The notes below the pieces were generated by a model. The model made no database searches. It worked only from the letters and a program-made list of their open reading frames with translations, and was not told where the DNA came from. 64,000 nt of DNA from Paenibacillus_D tarimensis_A (GTDB lineage Bacteria > Bacillota > Bacilli > Paenibacillales > Paenibacillaceae), in NCBI GenBank assembly GCA_041281825.1, contig CP166298.1, forward strand, positions 310,001 to 374,000, written 5' to 3'. Position numbers and translations under genes: made by a program. Every line of letters begins with the position of its first letter. Within the stretch, counting starts at the first letter, position 1. Positions 24,764-33,514 of this stretch are shown here, piece after piece.

Positions 24764-25126
24764 GTGGCTTGGTTTTATTTGCTGATCGGGGGGCTGTTTG
24801 AAGTCGGGTGGGCGGTCGGTCTGAAAACGACGGAAGGCTTCACCCGGCTGTGGCCGAGTGTATTTACGGTCGCTGCGCTCATCGTCAGTTTTGTCATGTT
24901 TACCAAATCGATGATGATGCTGGAGATCGGCACGGCTTATGCGGTATTTACCGGTATCGGTACGGCGGGCACGGTTATTGTCGGCATGGCGTTTATGGAA
25001 GAGCCGGTCGGAGGGCTCCGGATATTTTTCGTACTGCTGCTCATCGCCGGAATCGTAGGCTTAAAGCTGATATCCAAAGATGAAGAAGTTGAAACAAATC
25101 CGGCTGACGGCAGGGGAGGCGATTAG
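24764..25126 (+). CDS. Small multidrug resistance (SMR) transporter, subunit 1 of a pair
   Basis: A 120-residue four-helix protein: AWFYLLIGGLFEVGWAVGLK with the essential membrane Glu at residue 13, GTAYAVFTGIGTAGTVIVGM near 62 and a C-terminal charged tail. GTG 24764 is chosen because AAGGAGAGG lies 7 bases upstream; the longer frame to 24656 runs into the tandem repeats. The sequence resembles SugE/YkkCD-type SMR proteins, several of which export guanidinium. It is followed 1 base later by a second SMR gene, so a heterodimer is likely. Confidence 0.88.
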   Translation: MAWFYLLIGGLFEVGWAVGLKTTEGFTRLWPSVFTVAALIVSFVMFTKSMMMLEIGTAYAVFTGIGTAGTVIVGMAFMEEPVGGLRIFFVLLLIAGIVGLKLISKDEEVETNPADGRGGD

Positions 25127-25127
25127 G

Positions 25128-25451
25128 GTGGCATGGATCTTTTTGTTGTTATCGGGGCTGGCGGAAATCGGCGGGGTTACAATGATGAAGCTGTCCCGCG
25201 GTTTTTCCAGACTGAAACCGACCCTGGGGGCCGTCGCGTTCGGGGTATTCAGCTTTTATTTCTTATCACGGGCGCTTCAAGCGATCCCGATCAGTACTGC
25301 CTACGGGATCTGGACGGGAGTCGGCTCGGCGGGCAGCGTCCTGCTCGGCATGTTTGTGTTTAAGGAATCGAGAGATTTCCGTAAACTGATTTTTATCGGC
25401 ATGATCATCACAGGCGTAATCGGATTGCGGCTCGTAGGGGATGGGCATTGA
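25128..25451 (+). CDS. SMR transporter, subunit 2 of a pair
   Basis: A 107-residue four-helix membrane protein starting AWIFLLLSGLAEIGGVTMMK, with the conserved Glu at about residue 13 and STAYGIWTGVGSAGSVLLGM near 55. The GTG at 25128 lies just after the stop of the first SMR gene behind a GGGGAGG site; a longer frame to 25080 overlaps that gene and is less likely. Paired SMR genes such as ykkC/ykkD or ebrA/ebrB usually act as heterodimeric drug or guanidinium exporters. The substrate is not known here. Confidence 0.87.
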   Translation: MAWIFLLLSGLAEIGGVTMMKLSRGFSRLKPTLGAVAFGVFSFYFLSRALQAIPISTAYGIWTGVGSAGSVLLGMFVFKESRDFRKLIFIGMIITGVIGLRLVGDGH

Positions 25452-25564
25452 CTGTATAAGCACTGAAACTGTATTTCTATGTTTAAACAACATGGACAAA
25501 TCTCGATAATCGGTCTCATACAGCGAGTTTTAATCGAAGAGGGCTGCTGCCTGCGTTGCCGGGT

Positions 25565-26197
25565 TCACCAATATTTCAACCGCTCGAGTAAACAGGTCAG
25601 TTCAGCAGCGGGATAGGCGCCGGACAGTGTATATTTGTCATTGAAGACAAAGAACGGGACGCCGTCTACACCGACGGATCGGGCCGAATCGAGATCGTCT
25701 TTGACCGATTCTGCGCCGTCCCCTTGCTCGAGCCGTTTACGCAACAGCAGCTCATCGAGCCCGGCGCGTTGAGCTATACGGGATAATTCATCAAGCTTGC
25801 CGATATCGCGGCCTTCTTCGAAATAAGCCCGGTAAAGGGCATCGACGATTTCAGCTTTCTTGTCCGGCCGGGCAAGCGAGATAAACCGATGGGCGGAATT
25901 CGTATTCGGCAATGTCGTGATGAGGTCGAATCGGAAGACGATGCCGGCTTCCGCACCCACTTTCGTTACGTGCTCGATCACGCGGGGTACATTGGCGGCT
26001 CCCCCCATTTTAACGGTCATTGCTTCCAGGAGCCCGCAACCTTCCGGGGGGAGGTCCGGGTCCAACGGATAAGCCCGGTAATTGACTGTAATACCTTCAA
26101 CGAAACTTCGGTTCGATAACTTCAGCGCCTCCAGCAAATTCCGCTCTCCGATCCGGCACCACGGGCAGACGATGTCCTGATAGATATCAATTTGCAT
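25565..26197 (-). CDS. DsbA-family oxidoreductase, FrnE-like
   Basis: A 210-residue thioredoxin-fold protein with the redox site DIVCPWCRIGERNL near residue 13 and the cis-Pro region GVDGVPFFVFND near 175. FrnE-like proteins are cytoplasmic disulfide isomerases or glutathione-transferase-like enzymes; no signal peptide is present. The ATG at 26197 follows AAGGAGAAG; an ATG nine codons upstream (26224) has no ribosome site. It is a single gene, convergent with the SMR pair. Confidence 0.85.
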   Translation of the reverse strand: MQIDIYQDIVCPWCRIGERNLLEALKLSNRSFVEGITVNYRAYPLDPDLPPEGCGLLEAMTVKMGGAANVPRVIEHVTKVGAEAGIVFRFDLITTLPNTNSAHRFISLARPDKKAEIVDALYRAYFEEGRDIGKLDELSRIAQRAGLDELLLRKRLEQGDGAESVKDDLDSARSVGVDGVPFFVFNDKYTLSGAYPAAELTCLLERLKYW

Positions 26198-26240
26198 GTC
26201 CGCGCACTTCTCCTTGTTAGACATAGTTGTAAAAAAGCAT

Positions 26241-26264
26241 AAAAAACGGCCGTCATAGCGGCCG
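26241..26264 (-). terminator. Intrinsic terminator of the small membrane protein gene
   Basis: On the minus strand CGGCCG-CTATGA-CGGCCG is followed by six T. It separates the gene at 26283 from the FrnE-like gene. Confidence 0.8.
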
Positions 26265-26282
26265 CAAATCGTTCTCTATTTT

Positions 26283-26549
26283 TTAAAATTCCTCATCGAA
26301 TTTTTCGACTAGCTTTTTTGCTTGTTCAATATCCTTTTTCAACACTTTCAGTTGAACGGTATTGGCGACGCCCGACGCGATTTTCGATTTAATCCCGAAC
26401 GATTTCAGGTACGCCTGAAGACGGTCAATTCGCTCTGCCCGGCTCCCTCCTTCGGACTTGACCGACTGCCACCGATTGGCGGCGGCAACGATTGCTGCGA
26501 TAATTGCAATCACAATGATGACCGCAACGATAATCCAGACTACTTGCAT
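26283..26549 (-). CDS. Small single-pass membrane protein of unknown function
   Basis: About 88 residues: an N-terminal membrane helix (VVWIIVAVIIVIAIIAAIVA) followed by a soluble domain of about 60 residues with GSRAERIDRLQAYLKSFGIK and VQLKVLKKDIEQAKKLVEKF. The tail resembles the small domains that follow a signal anchor in Bacillales proteins of unknown role. The ATG at 26549 follows AAGGTGG; GTG at 26564 is an alternative. Function is not known. Confidence 0.7.
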   Translation of the reverse strand: MQVVWIIVAVIIVIAIIAAIVAAANRWQSVKSEGGSRAERIDRLQAYLKSFGIKSKIASGVANTVQLKVLKKDIEQAKKLVEKFDEEF

Positions 26550-26721
26550 AAATCGCAACACCACCTTGGAATGGAATGAATACTTCCTAACGGCTTCAGT
26601 ACCATATATATTTGCATGACCGCCCGTTTATGACAAGAAACGATGCATGCAATTGTGGTAAAATAAGGGCAGTAGATTTACTAATTTGATGTGCTGCTGG
26701 TACGTGAGGGAGGCGGCGGGC

Positions 26722-27600
26722 GTGATAACGATCGGACTGGCGGGCTGGGGAGATCACGATTCTCTCTATCCGGACAAACAATCGGTCAGGAACAAGTTGA
26801 AAACCTATAGTGAATGGTTTGAGACGGTTGAAATCGACAGTTCGTTCTATGCCGTACAGCCGTTGCGGAATATGGAGAAATGGGCCGCCGATACGCCGGA
26901 AGCATTCCGTTTTATTGTGAAGGCTTATCAAGGAATGACCGGCCATACGCGCGGCAATATCCCATACCCGGATGAAAACGCAATGTACGGCGCTTTTGCG
27001 GATTCCTTGAAGCCGATAATTGAACGCAACAAGCTGCATGCCGTGCTGTTTCAGTATCCGCCCTGGTTCGACTGCACCCGTGAAAATGTGAATATCCTCC
27101 GTATAGCCAAAGCCAGGATGGGAAATATTCCGTGCGTTCTGGAGTTCAGGCACCGCAGCTGGTTTGAACCGGAGATGCGGGCGAAGACACTTGAATTCAT
27201 GAAGACGGAAGGGTGGAAACATAGCGTATGCGATGAGCCTCAAGCGGGGATGGGCTGCATCCCGATTGTCGAGGCGGCAACCGATCCGGGGTTCACATTG
27301 GTCCGTTTCCATGGCCGGAATGCCGGCGGTTGGCAGGCGTCCTCAGCTCCAAATTGGAGAGATGTCCGGTATTTATATCGCTATAACGGGCAGGAGCTCG
27401 ATGAATGGGCGCAGCGGCTGCGCCGTCTGGAGAAGCTATCGGATACCGTTTGCGTGATATTCAATAATAATTCGGGCGGCGATGCGGCGGATAACGCGAA
27501 ACAGCTGATGGCCATGTTGGGGCAGCTGCCGCCAAGAGGCGCTTTCGAAGTAAAATCCCCGGGAGATGGGGGAGAGCCGGAGCAGCTGGAGTTGTTTTGA
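26722..27600 (+). CDS. DUF72 family protein (YecE/YunF-like)
   Basis: A 292-residue TIM-barrel-like protein with the DUF72 hallmarks: ITIGLAGWGDH at the N terminus, FETVEIDSSFYAVQP near residue 35, FRFIVKAYQGMTGH near 65, VLFQYPPWFDC near 105 and LEFRHRSWF near 140, then FNNNSGGDAADNA near 250. The family is widespread and its chemistry is unknown. The GTG at 26722 follows GGGAGG; a longer frame to 26686 lacks family sequence. Confidence 0.88.
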   Translation: MITIGLAGWGDHDSLYPDKQSVRNKLKTYSEWFETVEIDSSFYAVQPLRNMEKWAADTPEAFRFIVKAYQGMTGHTRGNIPYPDENAMYGAFADSLKPIIERNKLHAVLFQYPPWFDCTRENVNILRIAKARMGNIPCVLEFRHRSWFEPEMRAKTLEFMKTEGWKHSVCDEPQAGMGCIPIVEAATDPGFTLVRFHGRNAGGWQASSAPNWRDVRYLYRYNGQELDEWAQRLRRLEKLSDTVCVIFNNNSGGDAADNAKQLMAMLGQLPPRGAFEVKSPGDGGEPEQLELF

Positions 27601-27675
27601 GAGGTATGGAGTAAGGATATAATTTTCGTATGTATACCCGCCGGTCGGATGCCGCAAAATAATAAAGCGCCCGTA

Positions 27676-27709
27676 TTGACAACAATAACTGTAACTGATA
27701 AGATTACAG
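27676..27709 (+). promoter_or_regulatory. Promoter with operator-like inverted repeat before the Rrf2 regulator
   Basis: TTGACA (27676-27681) and TAAGAT (27699-27704) are 17 bases apart. The inverted repeat CTGTAA-N9-TTACAG (27689-27709) covers the -10, which suggests autorepression by the downstream Rrf2 protein. Confidence 0.65.
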
Positions 27710-27732
27710 TATAAAGCGGGGTGCCGTTAACA

Positions 27733-28158
27733 ATGAACAGCGAATTTACTATAGCGGTCCATAGTCTTGTATATCTGGCATACTTACCGGAGCGAATGGC
27801 TTCGAGCGAACAGCTGGCCGACAACATCCAGACGAACCCGGCGAGAATACGAAAAGTGATGGGTTTTTTACGGCGCAGCGGCTTTGTTGAAACGCGGGAA
27901 GGGACGCGCGGCGGCTACCGGCTGACGATTGATCCGAAGAGCGTTACGCTTGGCGAGATCTACCGGGTGATGGCCCAAGGGACGCTGACACCGAGCTGGT
28001 GCTCGGGCAACCCGGAGATGGAATGTTTAATCGGTTCGAATATGCAAGAGGTTATGAACGGTATTTTTTGCTCCGCTGAAAAGCAGTTGGAGGCGTATTT
28101 CAGCCAAATTACCATTTCCGACGTGCTGGAACAAATTCATGAGTGTAAGGATTGCTGA
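27733..28158 (+). CDS. Rrf2 family transcriptional regulator
   Basis: A 141-residue winged-helix protein starting MNSEFTIAVHSLVYLAYLPE, with the recognition helix region NPARIRKVMGFLRRSGFVET near residue 38 and wing GTRGGYRLT near 62. Cysteines at about 94, 101, 116 and the C-terminal CKDC give possible ligands for an Fe-S cluster or thiol sensing, though the spacing differs from IscR. The ATG at 27733 is preferred over GTG 27721. It precedes thioredoxin, which it may control. Confidence 0.88.
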   Translation: MNSEFTIAVHSLVYLAYLPERMASSEQLADNIQTNPARIRKVMGFLRRSGFVETREGTRGGYRLTIDPKSVTLGEIYRVMAQGTLTPSWCSGNPEMECLIGSNMQEVMNGIFCSAEKQLEAYFSQITISDVLEQIHECKDC

Positions 28159-28226
28159 CGGGTGTTGCGATGTGACGGGTTTTCCCTTAACATAAACAGA
28201 CTATAAACGGAGAGGAATGATAGGTT

Positions 28227-28538
28227 ATGGCAGTCGTATTAACGAAAGACAATTTTGGCAAAAGCATCGAAAGCGGCGTATCTGTCGTGGACTTCTGGGC
28301 GCCTTGGTGCGGACCTTGCAAAATGCAGCTTCCGATTGTGGAAGAGCTGGCAACTGAACTGGAAGGCCAGGCGGTGATCGGAAAAGTGAATGTGGACGAG
28401 GAGCCTGAGTTGGCTTCCCAATTCGGTGTAATGAGCATCCCGACGCTGATCCTGTTCAAAGACGGACAGCCGGTTGACAAAATGGTCGGACTTCAAAGCA
28501 AAGACGCTTTGAAAGGCAAAATCATGGGCCAAATGTAA
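28227..28538 (+). CDS. trxA: Thioredoxin
   Basis: A 103-residue thioredoxin with the active site FWAPWCGPCKM near residue 28 and the cis-Pro loop SIPTLILFKDGQ near 72. It reduces protein disulfides in the cytoplasm. The ATG follows GGAGAGGAA. It lies 68 bases after the Rrf2 gene and may be a second thioredoxin of the genome tied to redox control by that regulator. Confidence 0.95.
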   Translation: MAVVLTKDNFGKSIESGVSVVDFWAPWCGPCKMQLPIVEELATELEGQAVIGKVNVDEEPELASQFGVMSIPTLILFKDGQPVDKMVGLQSKDALKGKIMGQM

Positions 28539-28555
28539 GCAGAGAGACTTTTACC

Positions 28556-28595
28556 GGAGAGACTTTGAGCCCCGCTGAAAGATCCCTATGTCAGG
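28556..28595 (+). repeat. Dispersed palindromic element, copy B
   Basis: GGAGAGACTTTGAGC and CGCTGAAAGATCCCTATG around the centre match the element at 50729, with one change in the right palindrome arm. It lies between trxA and the IS remnant. Confidence 0.78.
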
Positions 28596-28685
28596 CATGA
28601 AAATAAAGACCGTCAAGTGGAGAATCCACTTGAACTGCACCCCATTTGTTAGACACACATCTAACATTGGAGGTGCAGTTTTTTC

Positions 28686-29192
28686 ATGGGTAAATTGACA
28701 GAACAAGAAAAAATACAAGCGGTAAAGAGATATCTAGAAGGAAAAGAAGGACAGAGAAGCGTAGCGAAAAGTATTGGGGTAACGTTAGGTATACTTCAAA
28801 CGTGGATTCGACAGTACCAGCATCATGGAGAAGGTGCCTTTAGAAAAGGCTATACAACTTATTCAGCAGAATATAAACTAATGGTGCTCAACTATATAAA
28901 CGAGCATGGGACGTCTATCCGTGAAGCAGCTGCGATCTTCAATATTCCAACTCATTCTCTGTTATTACGTTGGAAAAATCAGCTTGAGACAAAAGGTGTA
29001 GACGCCCTCAAACCAAAGAAAAAGGGGCGTCCATCGATGAAAGATGAAAAGAAACCTATTCCAGCTGAAAGCTCAACCGAAGCATTACAAGCAGAAGTAG
29101 AATGTCTGCGAATGGAGAACGCCTATTTAAAAAAGTTGAATGCCTTAGTTCAAAGCAAGGAAAAATCACGAAACAAGACAAAGCGCAAGTAG
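28686..29192 (+). CDS. IS3-family transposase OrfA
   Basis: A 168-residue helix-turn-helix protein with two HTH segments (QRSVAKSIGVTLGILQTWIRQY near residue 23 and TSIREAAAIFNIPTHSLLLRW near 78) and a C-terminal leucine-zipper-like coil VECLRMENAYLKKLNALVQ. OrfA binds the IS ends and is joined to OrfB by -1 frameshifting in intact elements. Here OrfB is broken, so OrfA alone cannot transpose the element. Confidence 0.9.
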   Translation: MGKLTEQEKIQAVKRYLEGKEGQRSVAKSIGVTLGILQTWIRQYQHHGEGAFRKGYTTYSAEYKLMVLNYINEHGTSIREAAAIFNIPTHSLLLRWKNQLETKGVDALKPKKKGRPSMKDEKKPIPAESSTEALQAEVECLRMENAYLKKLNALVQSKEKSRNKTKRK

Positions 29193-29618
29193 TATTTGAA
29201 CTAAGGCTGGAATATCCCATTACGGCTCTGCTACGACTGGCTCAGATTCCGCGTAGTACGTATTATTACTGGGTAAACACATTCGGAAGGCCAGATGAAG
29301 ATGCTGACTTGAAATCCCGTATTAAAGCCATTTATCATGAACATAAAGGCCGTTATGGTTATCGCCGAATTCGGGATCTATCGAGATTTCAACGCCAAGA
29401 AACCTAATGAAAAGTGGGTAACGGACATTACGGAGTTCAAATTATTTGGTGAGAAGTTGTAATCGGAATTATTATACACACAAGAATTTGAAAGCATTGA
29501 GCACTTCAAGAAGGAGCTTGAACAATATATCAAGTACTACAACCACAAACGCATAAAGGCAAAACTAAAGGGCATGAGCCCGGTACAATACCGAGTTCAC
29601 ACCCTGAATGCAGCCTAA
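29102..29618 (+). pseudogene. IS3-family transposase OrfB, internally deleted
   Basis: The N-terminal part (RLEYPITALLRLAQIPRSTYYYW, HKGRYGYRRI) is followed by a frame change, then FNAKKPNEKWVTDITEFKLFGEKL with the first catalytic Asp, a stop, and the C-terminal end SELLYTQEFESIEHFKKELE to SPVQYR. The middle, with the second Asp and the Glu of the DDE triad, is missing. At least two deletions or frameshifts have occurred, so the enzyme is dead. Confidence 0.88.
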
Positions 29619-29680
29619 TAATATACTGTCTAACTTTATTGGGTCACTTCAGCTCTGACGGTCTTTTTACGTTGGGCTAT

Positions 29681-30625
29681 TTATTGCTTCGTTACAAGCT
29701 CCAGCTCGACAGGAATATTACTTTCCACTTGTTCGCCTTGCGCTAATTTTACTGCCGCTTCAACCGCTTGCTGACCGATCAATTCCGGTTTCTGCGCAAC
29801 GGTGGCTGTCATTGTGCCGGCATTGACGGCGTCTACTGCATCCTGCGTGGCGTCGAAGCCGACAACGATGATGTCTTTTTTGCCGTATGCTTCGATCGCT
29901 TGCAGAGCGCCGAGAGCCATTTCGTCATTGTGGGCGAAGACCGCTTGAATGTCGCTGTTGCTTTGCAAAATGTTTTCCATGACCGATAGCCCTTTGGCAC
30001 GGTCAAAGTCCGCCGGCTGAGAAGCGACGACGCTCACTCCATCTTTGCCGTCAACCGCTTTGTGGAACCCTTCGCCGCGGTCGCGGGCTGCGGAAGTTCC
30101 GGCCGTGCCCTGAAGCTCAACGAGGTTTCCTTTGCCGCCAAGCACTTCCAGGATATATTCGCCAGCCATTTGTCCGCCTTTCACGTTATCGGACGCGATA
30201 TGGGCGGTTACAGTGCCTCCGTTCGCCGCGCGGTCAACGGTAATGACCGGGATGTTGGCCTCGTTAGCCGCTTCGACGGCCGTGACGACGGCATCGCTGT
30301 CTGTCGGGTTGATCAGAATGACGTTAACCTTTTTCTGAATCAGGTCTTCGATATTATTGATTTGTTTGGCGGTATCATCCTGCGCGTCCACGACGATCAG
30401 TTCGGCGCCTGCCGCTTTGGCCGCCTGCTCGGCACCTTCCTTAAGCGTGACGAAGAAAGGGTTGTTTTGGGTCGAGATCGCCAAACCAACTTTGATCTTT
30501 CCGTCCGCCGATTTGTTGCCTCCGTCGGCTGTGTTTCCGTTACCTGTATTCGTTCCGGACGAGCAAGCCGATACCAGCAGTACGACAGCAAGCAGAATCA
30601 AGGCTCCCAAAGATGTTTTTTTCAT
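29681..30625 (-). CDS. rbsB: D-ribose ABC transporter substrate-binding lipoprotein
   Basis: A 314-residue periplasmic-binding-type protein anchored as a lipoprotein: signal helix followed by LLVSACSSG with Cys21 as lipidation site, then KIKVGLAISTQNNPFFVTLKEG and two alpha/beta lobes with IPVITVDR near residue 125 and VFAHNDEMALGAL near 230. It delivers ribose to RbsC/RbsA. It is the last gene of the rbs operon, 21 bases after rbsC, behind GGGAGTG. Confidence 0.93.
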   Translation of the reverse strand: MKKTSLGALILLAVVLLVSACSSGTNTGNGNTADGGNKSADGKIKVGLAISTQNNPFFVTLKEGAEQAAKAAGAELIVVDAQDDTAKQINNIEDLIQKKVNVILINPTDSDAVVTAVEAANEANIPVITVDRAANGGTVTAHIASDNVKGGQMAGEYILEVLGGKGNLVELQGTAGTSAARDRGEGFHKAVDGKDGVSVVASQPADFDRAKGLSVMENILQSNSDIQAVFAHNDEMALGALQAIEAYGKKDIIVVGFDATQDAVDAVNAGTMTATVAQKPELIGQQAVEAAVKLAQGEQVESNIPVELELVTKQ

Positions 30626-30646
30626 TTTTCAGCACTCCCTCAAATA

Positions 30647-31603
30647 TTATTTTTTGTTTTTCGCACGGTCGAACAGCACCGCGACCAGAATGACTGCCCC
30701 TTTGACGACTTGTTGATAAAATGAAGATACATTGAGCAAATTGAGACCGTTGTCCAATACGCCGATAATGACGGCACCGATCAACGTTCCGACAATCCAG
30801 CCTCTGCCGCCGGCAAGACTCGTGCCGCCAAGCACGACCGCCGCAATGGCATCGAGCTCGTAAGCGCCTCCGGCTGTAGGCTGTGCGGAATTGAGCCGGG
30901 AGGTCAGAATAATGCCGCTGACGGCCGCAAGCAATCCGCTGATCGAATAAACCATTATTTTAACTTTGGATGTGCTAATCCCCGATAGCCATGTCGCCTC
31001 CTCATTGCTTCCGACTGCATATACCCGGCGGCCGAAAGTCGTATGCTTCAAAATAATGTATAATACTGCAAATGAGATCACCATCCAAATGACCGGCATC
31101 GGTATTTGCAGAAAATACCCTTTACCCAAAAATCCAAAATCATCGTTCAAGCCGGTTATCGGCTTTCCTTCAGTGTAGACCAGCGTTAGCCCGCGAAAGA
31201 CGGTCATCGTGGCTAACGTCACAATAAACGGCGCAAGTCTGCCTTTGGCAACCAGAACACCATTCAAGACGCCCATAAGCGTCCCTGCTCCGAGCCCGGC
31301 GATGACGGCAATCCACGTATCCGTTCCGCCGACCATCAAGCCTGCGGTGAGCGCGCTCGATAACGCAAGAATGGAGCCGACCGAAAGGTCGATGCCGCCT
31401 GTCAAAATAACGAATGTCATACCAAACGCAATCAGCGCGTTAATGGAAACCTGCCGGAGCACATTAAGCAGGTTGTTGACCGTCAGAAAATTTTCGGCGG
31501 ATACCGACAGCACAATAACGATCAACACCAGCCCGATTAACGGGCCGAGACCCTGCAGCCTGAAAGTCCTTTGTCTGCGTATTCCTGATGCATCAGCTTG
31601 CAT
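30647..31603 (-). CDS. rbsC: Ribose ABC transporter permease
   Basis: A 318-residue membrane protein with about eight to ten helices. Family signatures are NALIAFGMTFVILTGGIDLSVGS near residue 55 and AIAAVVLGGTSLAGGRGW near 245, the segment contacting RbsA. The ATG at 31603 sits behind GGGGGAGGAG and overlaps the end of rbsA by 11 bases; a GTG 8 codons upstream lies inside that site. Confidence 0.94.
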   Translation of the reverse strand: MQADASGIRRQRTFRLQGLGPLIGLVLIVIVLSVSAENFLTVNNLLNVLRQVSINALIAFGMTFVILTGGIDLSVGSILALSSALTAGLMVGGTDTWIAVIAGLGAGTLMGVLNGVLVAKGRLAPFIVTLATMTVFRGLTLVYTEGKPITGLNDDFGFLGKGYFLQIPMPVIWMVISFAVLYIILKHTTFGRRVYAVGSNEEATWLSGISTSKVKIMVYSISGLLAAVSGIILTSRLNSAQPTAGGAYELDAIAAVVLGGTSLAGGRGWIVGTLIGAVIIGVLDNGLNLLNVSSFYQQVVKGAVILVAVLFDRAKNKK

Positions 31604-33101
31604 TCCGCTCTCCTCCCCCGGTTGCACAAATCATAATTTTCTCCTGTGTTGCTTCTTCCCTGGTGAATTCACCTGTAATTTTTCCTTCATGCATAACGAT
31701 AATCCGGTCGCTCATCCCGAGAACTTCTGGCAGCTCGGAGGAAATCATAAGAATGGCGACACCGCTGGCGGCGAGCTTGTTCATCAGATCGTAGATTTCC
31801 TTTTTCGCCCCGATATCAACGCCTCGCGTAGGCTCATCCAATATAAACACTTGCGGGTTCGTCGCCAGCCATTTGCCGATGACTACTTTCTGCTGATTTC
31901 CGCCGCTGAGCGATCCTGCAGCCTGCTCGCTGCCTGAGGCTTTAACGAGCAGCTGTTTCATCATCCTGTCGGCCAGTCCCAATTCCTTCGGTCCGCTCAG
32001 GAAACCTAAGCTCGAGACTGTCCTCAGATTTGGCATCGACAAGTTTTCGCGAATGGACATCGATAGGAGCAATCCTTCGTCTTTCCGGTCCTCGGTTACG
32101 AGTGCAATGCCTGCCCGGATGGCATCGGCCGGCGTTCGTAACTGCACAGGCTTGCCGTCCACGGCTATTGTTCCCTGGTCAATCGCGGTGACGCCGAACA
32201 ACGCTTTGGCAAGCTCCGTGCGTCCGGCACCCATCAGGCCCGAGATTCCGACAATTTCACCCGTCCGTACGGAAAACGAGATGTTGTGTAATACGCCCTT
32301 CTGAGTCAGTCCTTCAATCTTGAGCTTCTCGTCGCCCAAAGGGATATCCGCCTTCGGAAACCGGTCTTTAATTTCCCTGCCGACCATCATTTTCACGATT
32401 TGATCCATCGTGGTTTCCGGGATGGACTCGGTTCCGACATAACGGCCGTCGCGCATGACCGTAATGCGGTCGCAAATCCGAAAAATTTCCTCCATCCTAT
32501 GGGAAATGTAGATCATTCCGACGCCGCGCTCCTTAAGTGAGCGGATGACTTGGAAGAGCGCTTCGATTTCCCGGTCGGTCAGGGCGGCCGTCGGCTCGTC
32601 CAACACCAATATTTCCGTATTCATCGAAAGCGCTTTAGCGATTTCGACCATTTGCTGCTGGCCGACAGACAGGTCGCCGACGACCGTCTCCGGATGGATC
32701 GCCAATCCCAGCTGCGACAGGAAACGGTTCGCTTCCCGCTTCATTCGGCGCCAATCGATCAGATTTGTCGGACCGTAAGTAAATTCCCTGCCGAGAAAGA
32801 TGTTTTCCATGACCGTCAGATGCGGAATCAGATTCAGCTCCTGATGAATCATGACGATGCCGAGCTGCTGAGCGGCCGACGGGGAGGAGAGCGGTTGAAG
32901 CTGCCCTTTTACAGTGACCGTACCGTTGTCTCTTGTGTAGATGCCGTTCAGTATTTTCATCAAAGTCGATTTTCCTGCGCCGTTTTCACCCATAAGGGCA
33001 TGCACTTCGCCGCTGTCCAGCGAAAACTGCGCTTGCTCCAGCACTTTCACGCCGGTAAAGCTCTTGTCGATTCCCTTCATCTCCAGAAGCTGCACTGCCA
33101 T
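31593..33101 (-). CDS. rbsA: Ribose ABC transporter ATP-binding protein (two ABC domains)
   Basis: A 502-residue protein with two ATPase cassettes: Walker A GENGAGKSTLMKIL near residue 38, signature LSVGQQQMVEIAKAL near 140 and Walker B ILVLDEPTAAL near 160; the second cassette has the degenerate P-loop GLMGAGRTELAKALFG near 288, signature LSGGNQQKVVIGKWL near 400 and VFILDEPTRGVDIG near 420. The ATG at 33101 follows AGGAGG. It energises ribose import with RbsC and RbsB. Confidence 0.95.
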   Translation of the reverse strand: MAVQLLEMKGIDKSFTGVKVLEQAQFSLDSGEVHALMGENGAGKSTLMKILNGIYTRDNGTVTVKGQLQPLSSPSAAQQLGIVMIHQELNLIPHLTVMENIFLGREFTYGPTNLIDWRRMKREANRFLSQLGLAIHPETVVGDLSVGQQQMVEIAKALSMNTEILVLDEPTAALTDREIEALFQVIRSLKERGVGMIYISHRMEEIFRICDRITVMRDGRYVGTESIPETTMDQIVKMMVGREIKDRFPKADIPLGDEKLKIEGLTQKGVLHNISFSVRTGEIVGISGLMGAGRTELAKALFGVTAIDQGTIAVDGKPVQLRTPADAIRAGIALVTEDRKDEGLLLSMSIRENLSMPNLRTVSSLGFLSGPKELGLADRMMKQLLVKASGSEQAAGSLSGGNQQKVVIGKWLATNPQVFILDEPTRGVDIGAKKEIYDLMNKLAASGVAILMISSELPEVLGMSDRIIVMHEGKITGEFTREEATQEKIMICATGGGERNAS

Positions 33102-33118
33102 CGATGTTTCCTCCTGTC

Positions 33119-33514
33119 CTAGAAAGTAACCCCCGCGTGTAAAATGATGTTGGCGTAGGCCGAACATTCGCCGGTCCGAACGACCGCTTTGGCCTGCCGG
33201 GTCATTGTTTTGAACTGCTCATGGGTGACAGTATGCCTCTCCGTACCTTCCAATAACCGAATCGTTTGGGAAAACAGCTCAGGGCTGGATTCATTTATTT
33301 CGTCTGCGAGCGTGTACCGCTCAACCTGCATTTCCTCCAAAATCGTCTCCAGCGTTTCCGTGTAACCCGGCACCCCCCGCTTGAGCGCGAGATCGATCCG
33401 CTTCACACCCGGAGGAATTGGCAGGCCGCTGTCCGCGATAACGATCGTATCCGTATGACCAAGCTCGCTGATCAATCTGGACAGCTCGCTGTTGATGATT
33501 CCGATTTTTTTCAT
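33119..33514 (-). CDS. rbsD: D-ribose pyranase
   Basis: A 131-residue protein that interconverts beta-pyranose and beta-furanose ribose so that ribokinase can act. Signatures are GIINSELSRLISELGHTD at the N terminus with DSGLPIPPGVKRIDLAL near residue 28, and VRTGECSAYANIILHAGV at the C terminus. It overlaps rbsK by 4 bases. Order rbsR-K-D-A-C-B is as in Bacillus. Confidence 0.95.
   Translation of the reverse strand: MKKIGIINSELSRLISELGHTDTIVIADSGLPIPPGVKRIDLALKRGVPGYTETLETILEEMQVERYTLADEINESSPELFSQTIRLLEGTERHTVTHEQFKTMTRQAKAVVRTGECSAYANIILHAGVTF

Larger units (their letters stand above)
28631..29651 (+). mobile_element. Decayed IS3-family element (IS150-like group)
   Basis: The ends TGAACTGCACCCC and (inverse) TGAAGTGACCC share an inner GTTAGACA, a typical imperfect IS3-family terminal repeat. 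Inside are an intact orfA and a broken orfB. The element is about 1.02 kb, while full members are about 1.3-1.5 kb, owing to internal deletions in orfB. No clear target duplication was seen. Confidence 0.82.
28605..29668 (+). terminator. Possible intrinsic terminator split by the IS insertion
   Basis: AAAGACCGTCA at 28605-28615 and its exact inverse TGACGGTCTTT at 29656-29666, followed by TT, flank the IS-like ends. Joined, they would make a terminator for trxA with the IS in its loop. They could instead be the outer part of the IS inverted repeats. Confidence 0.45.
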
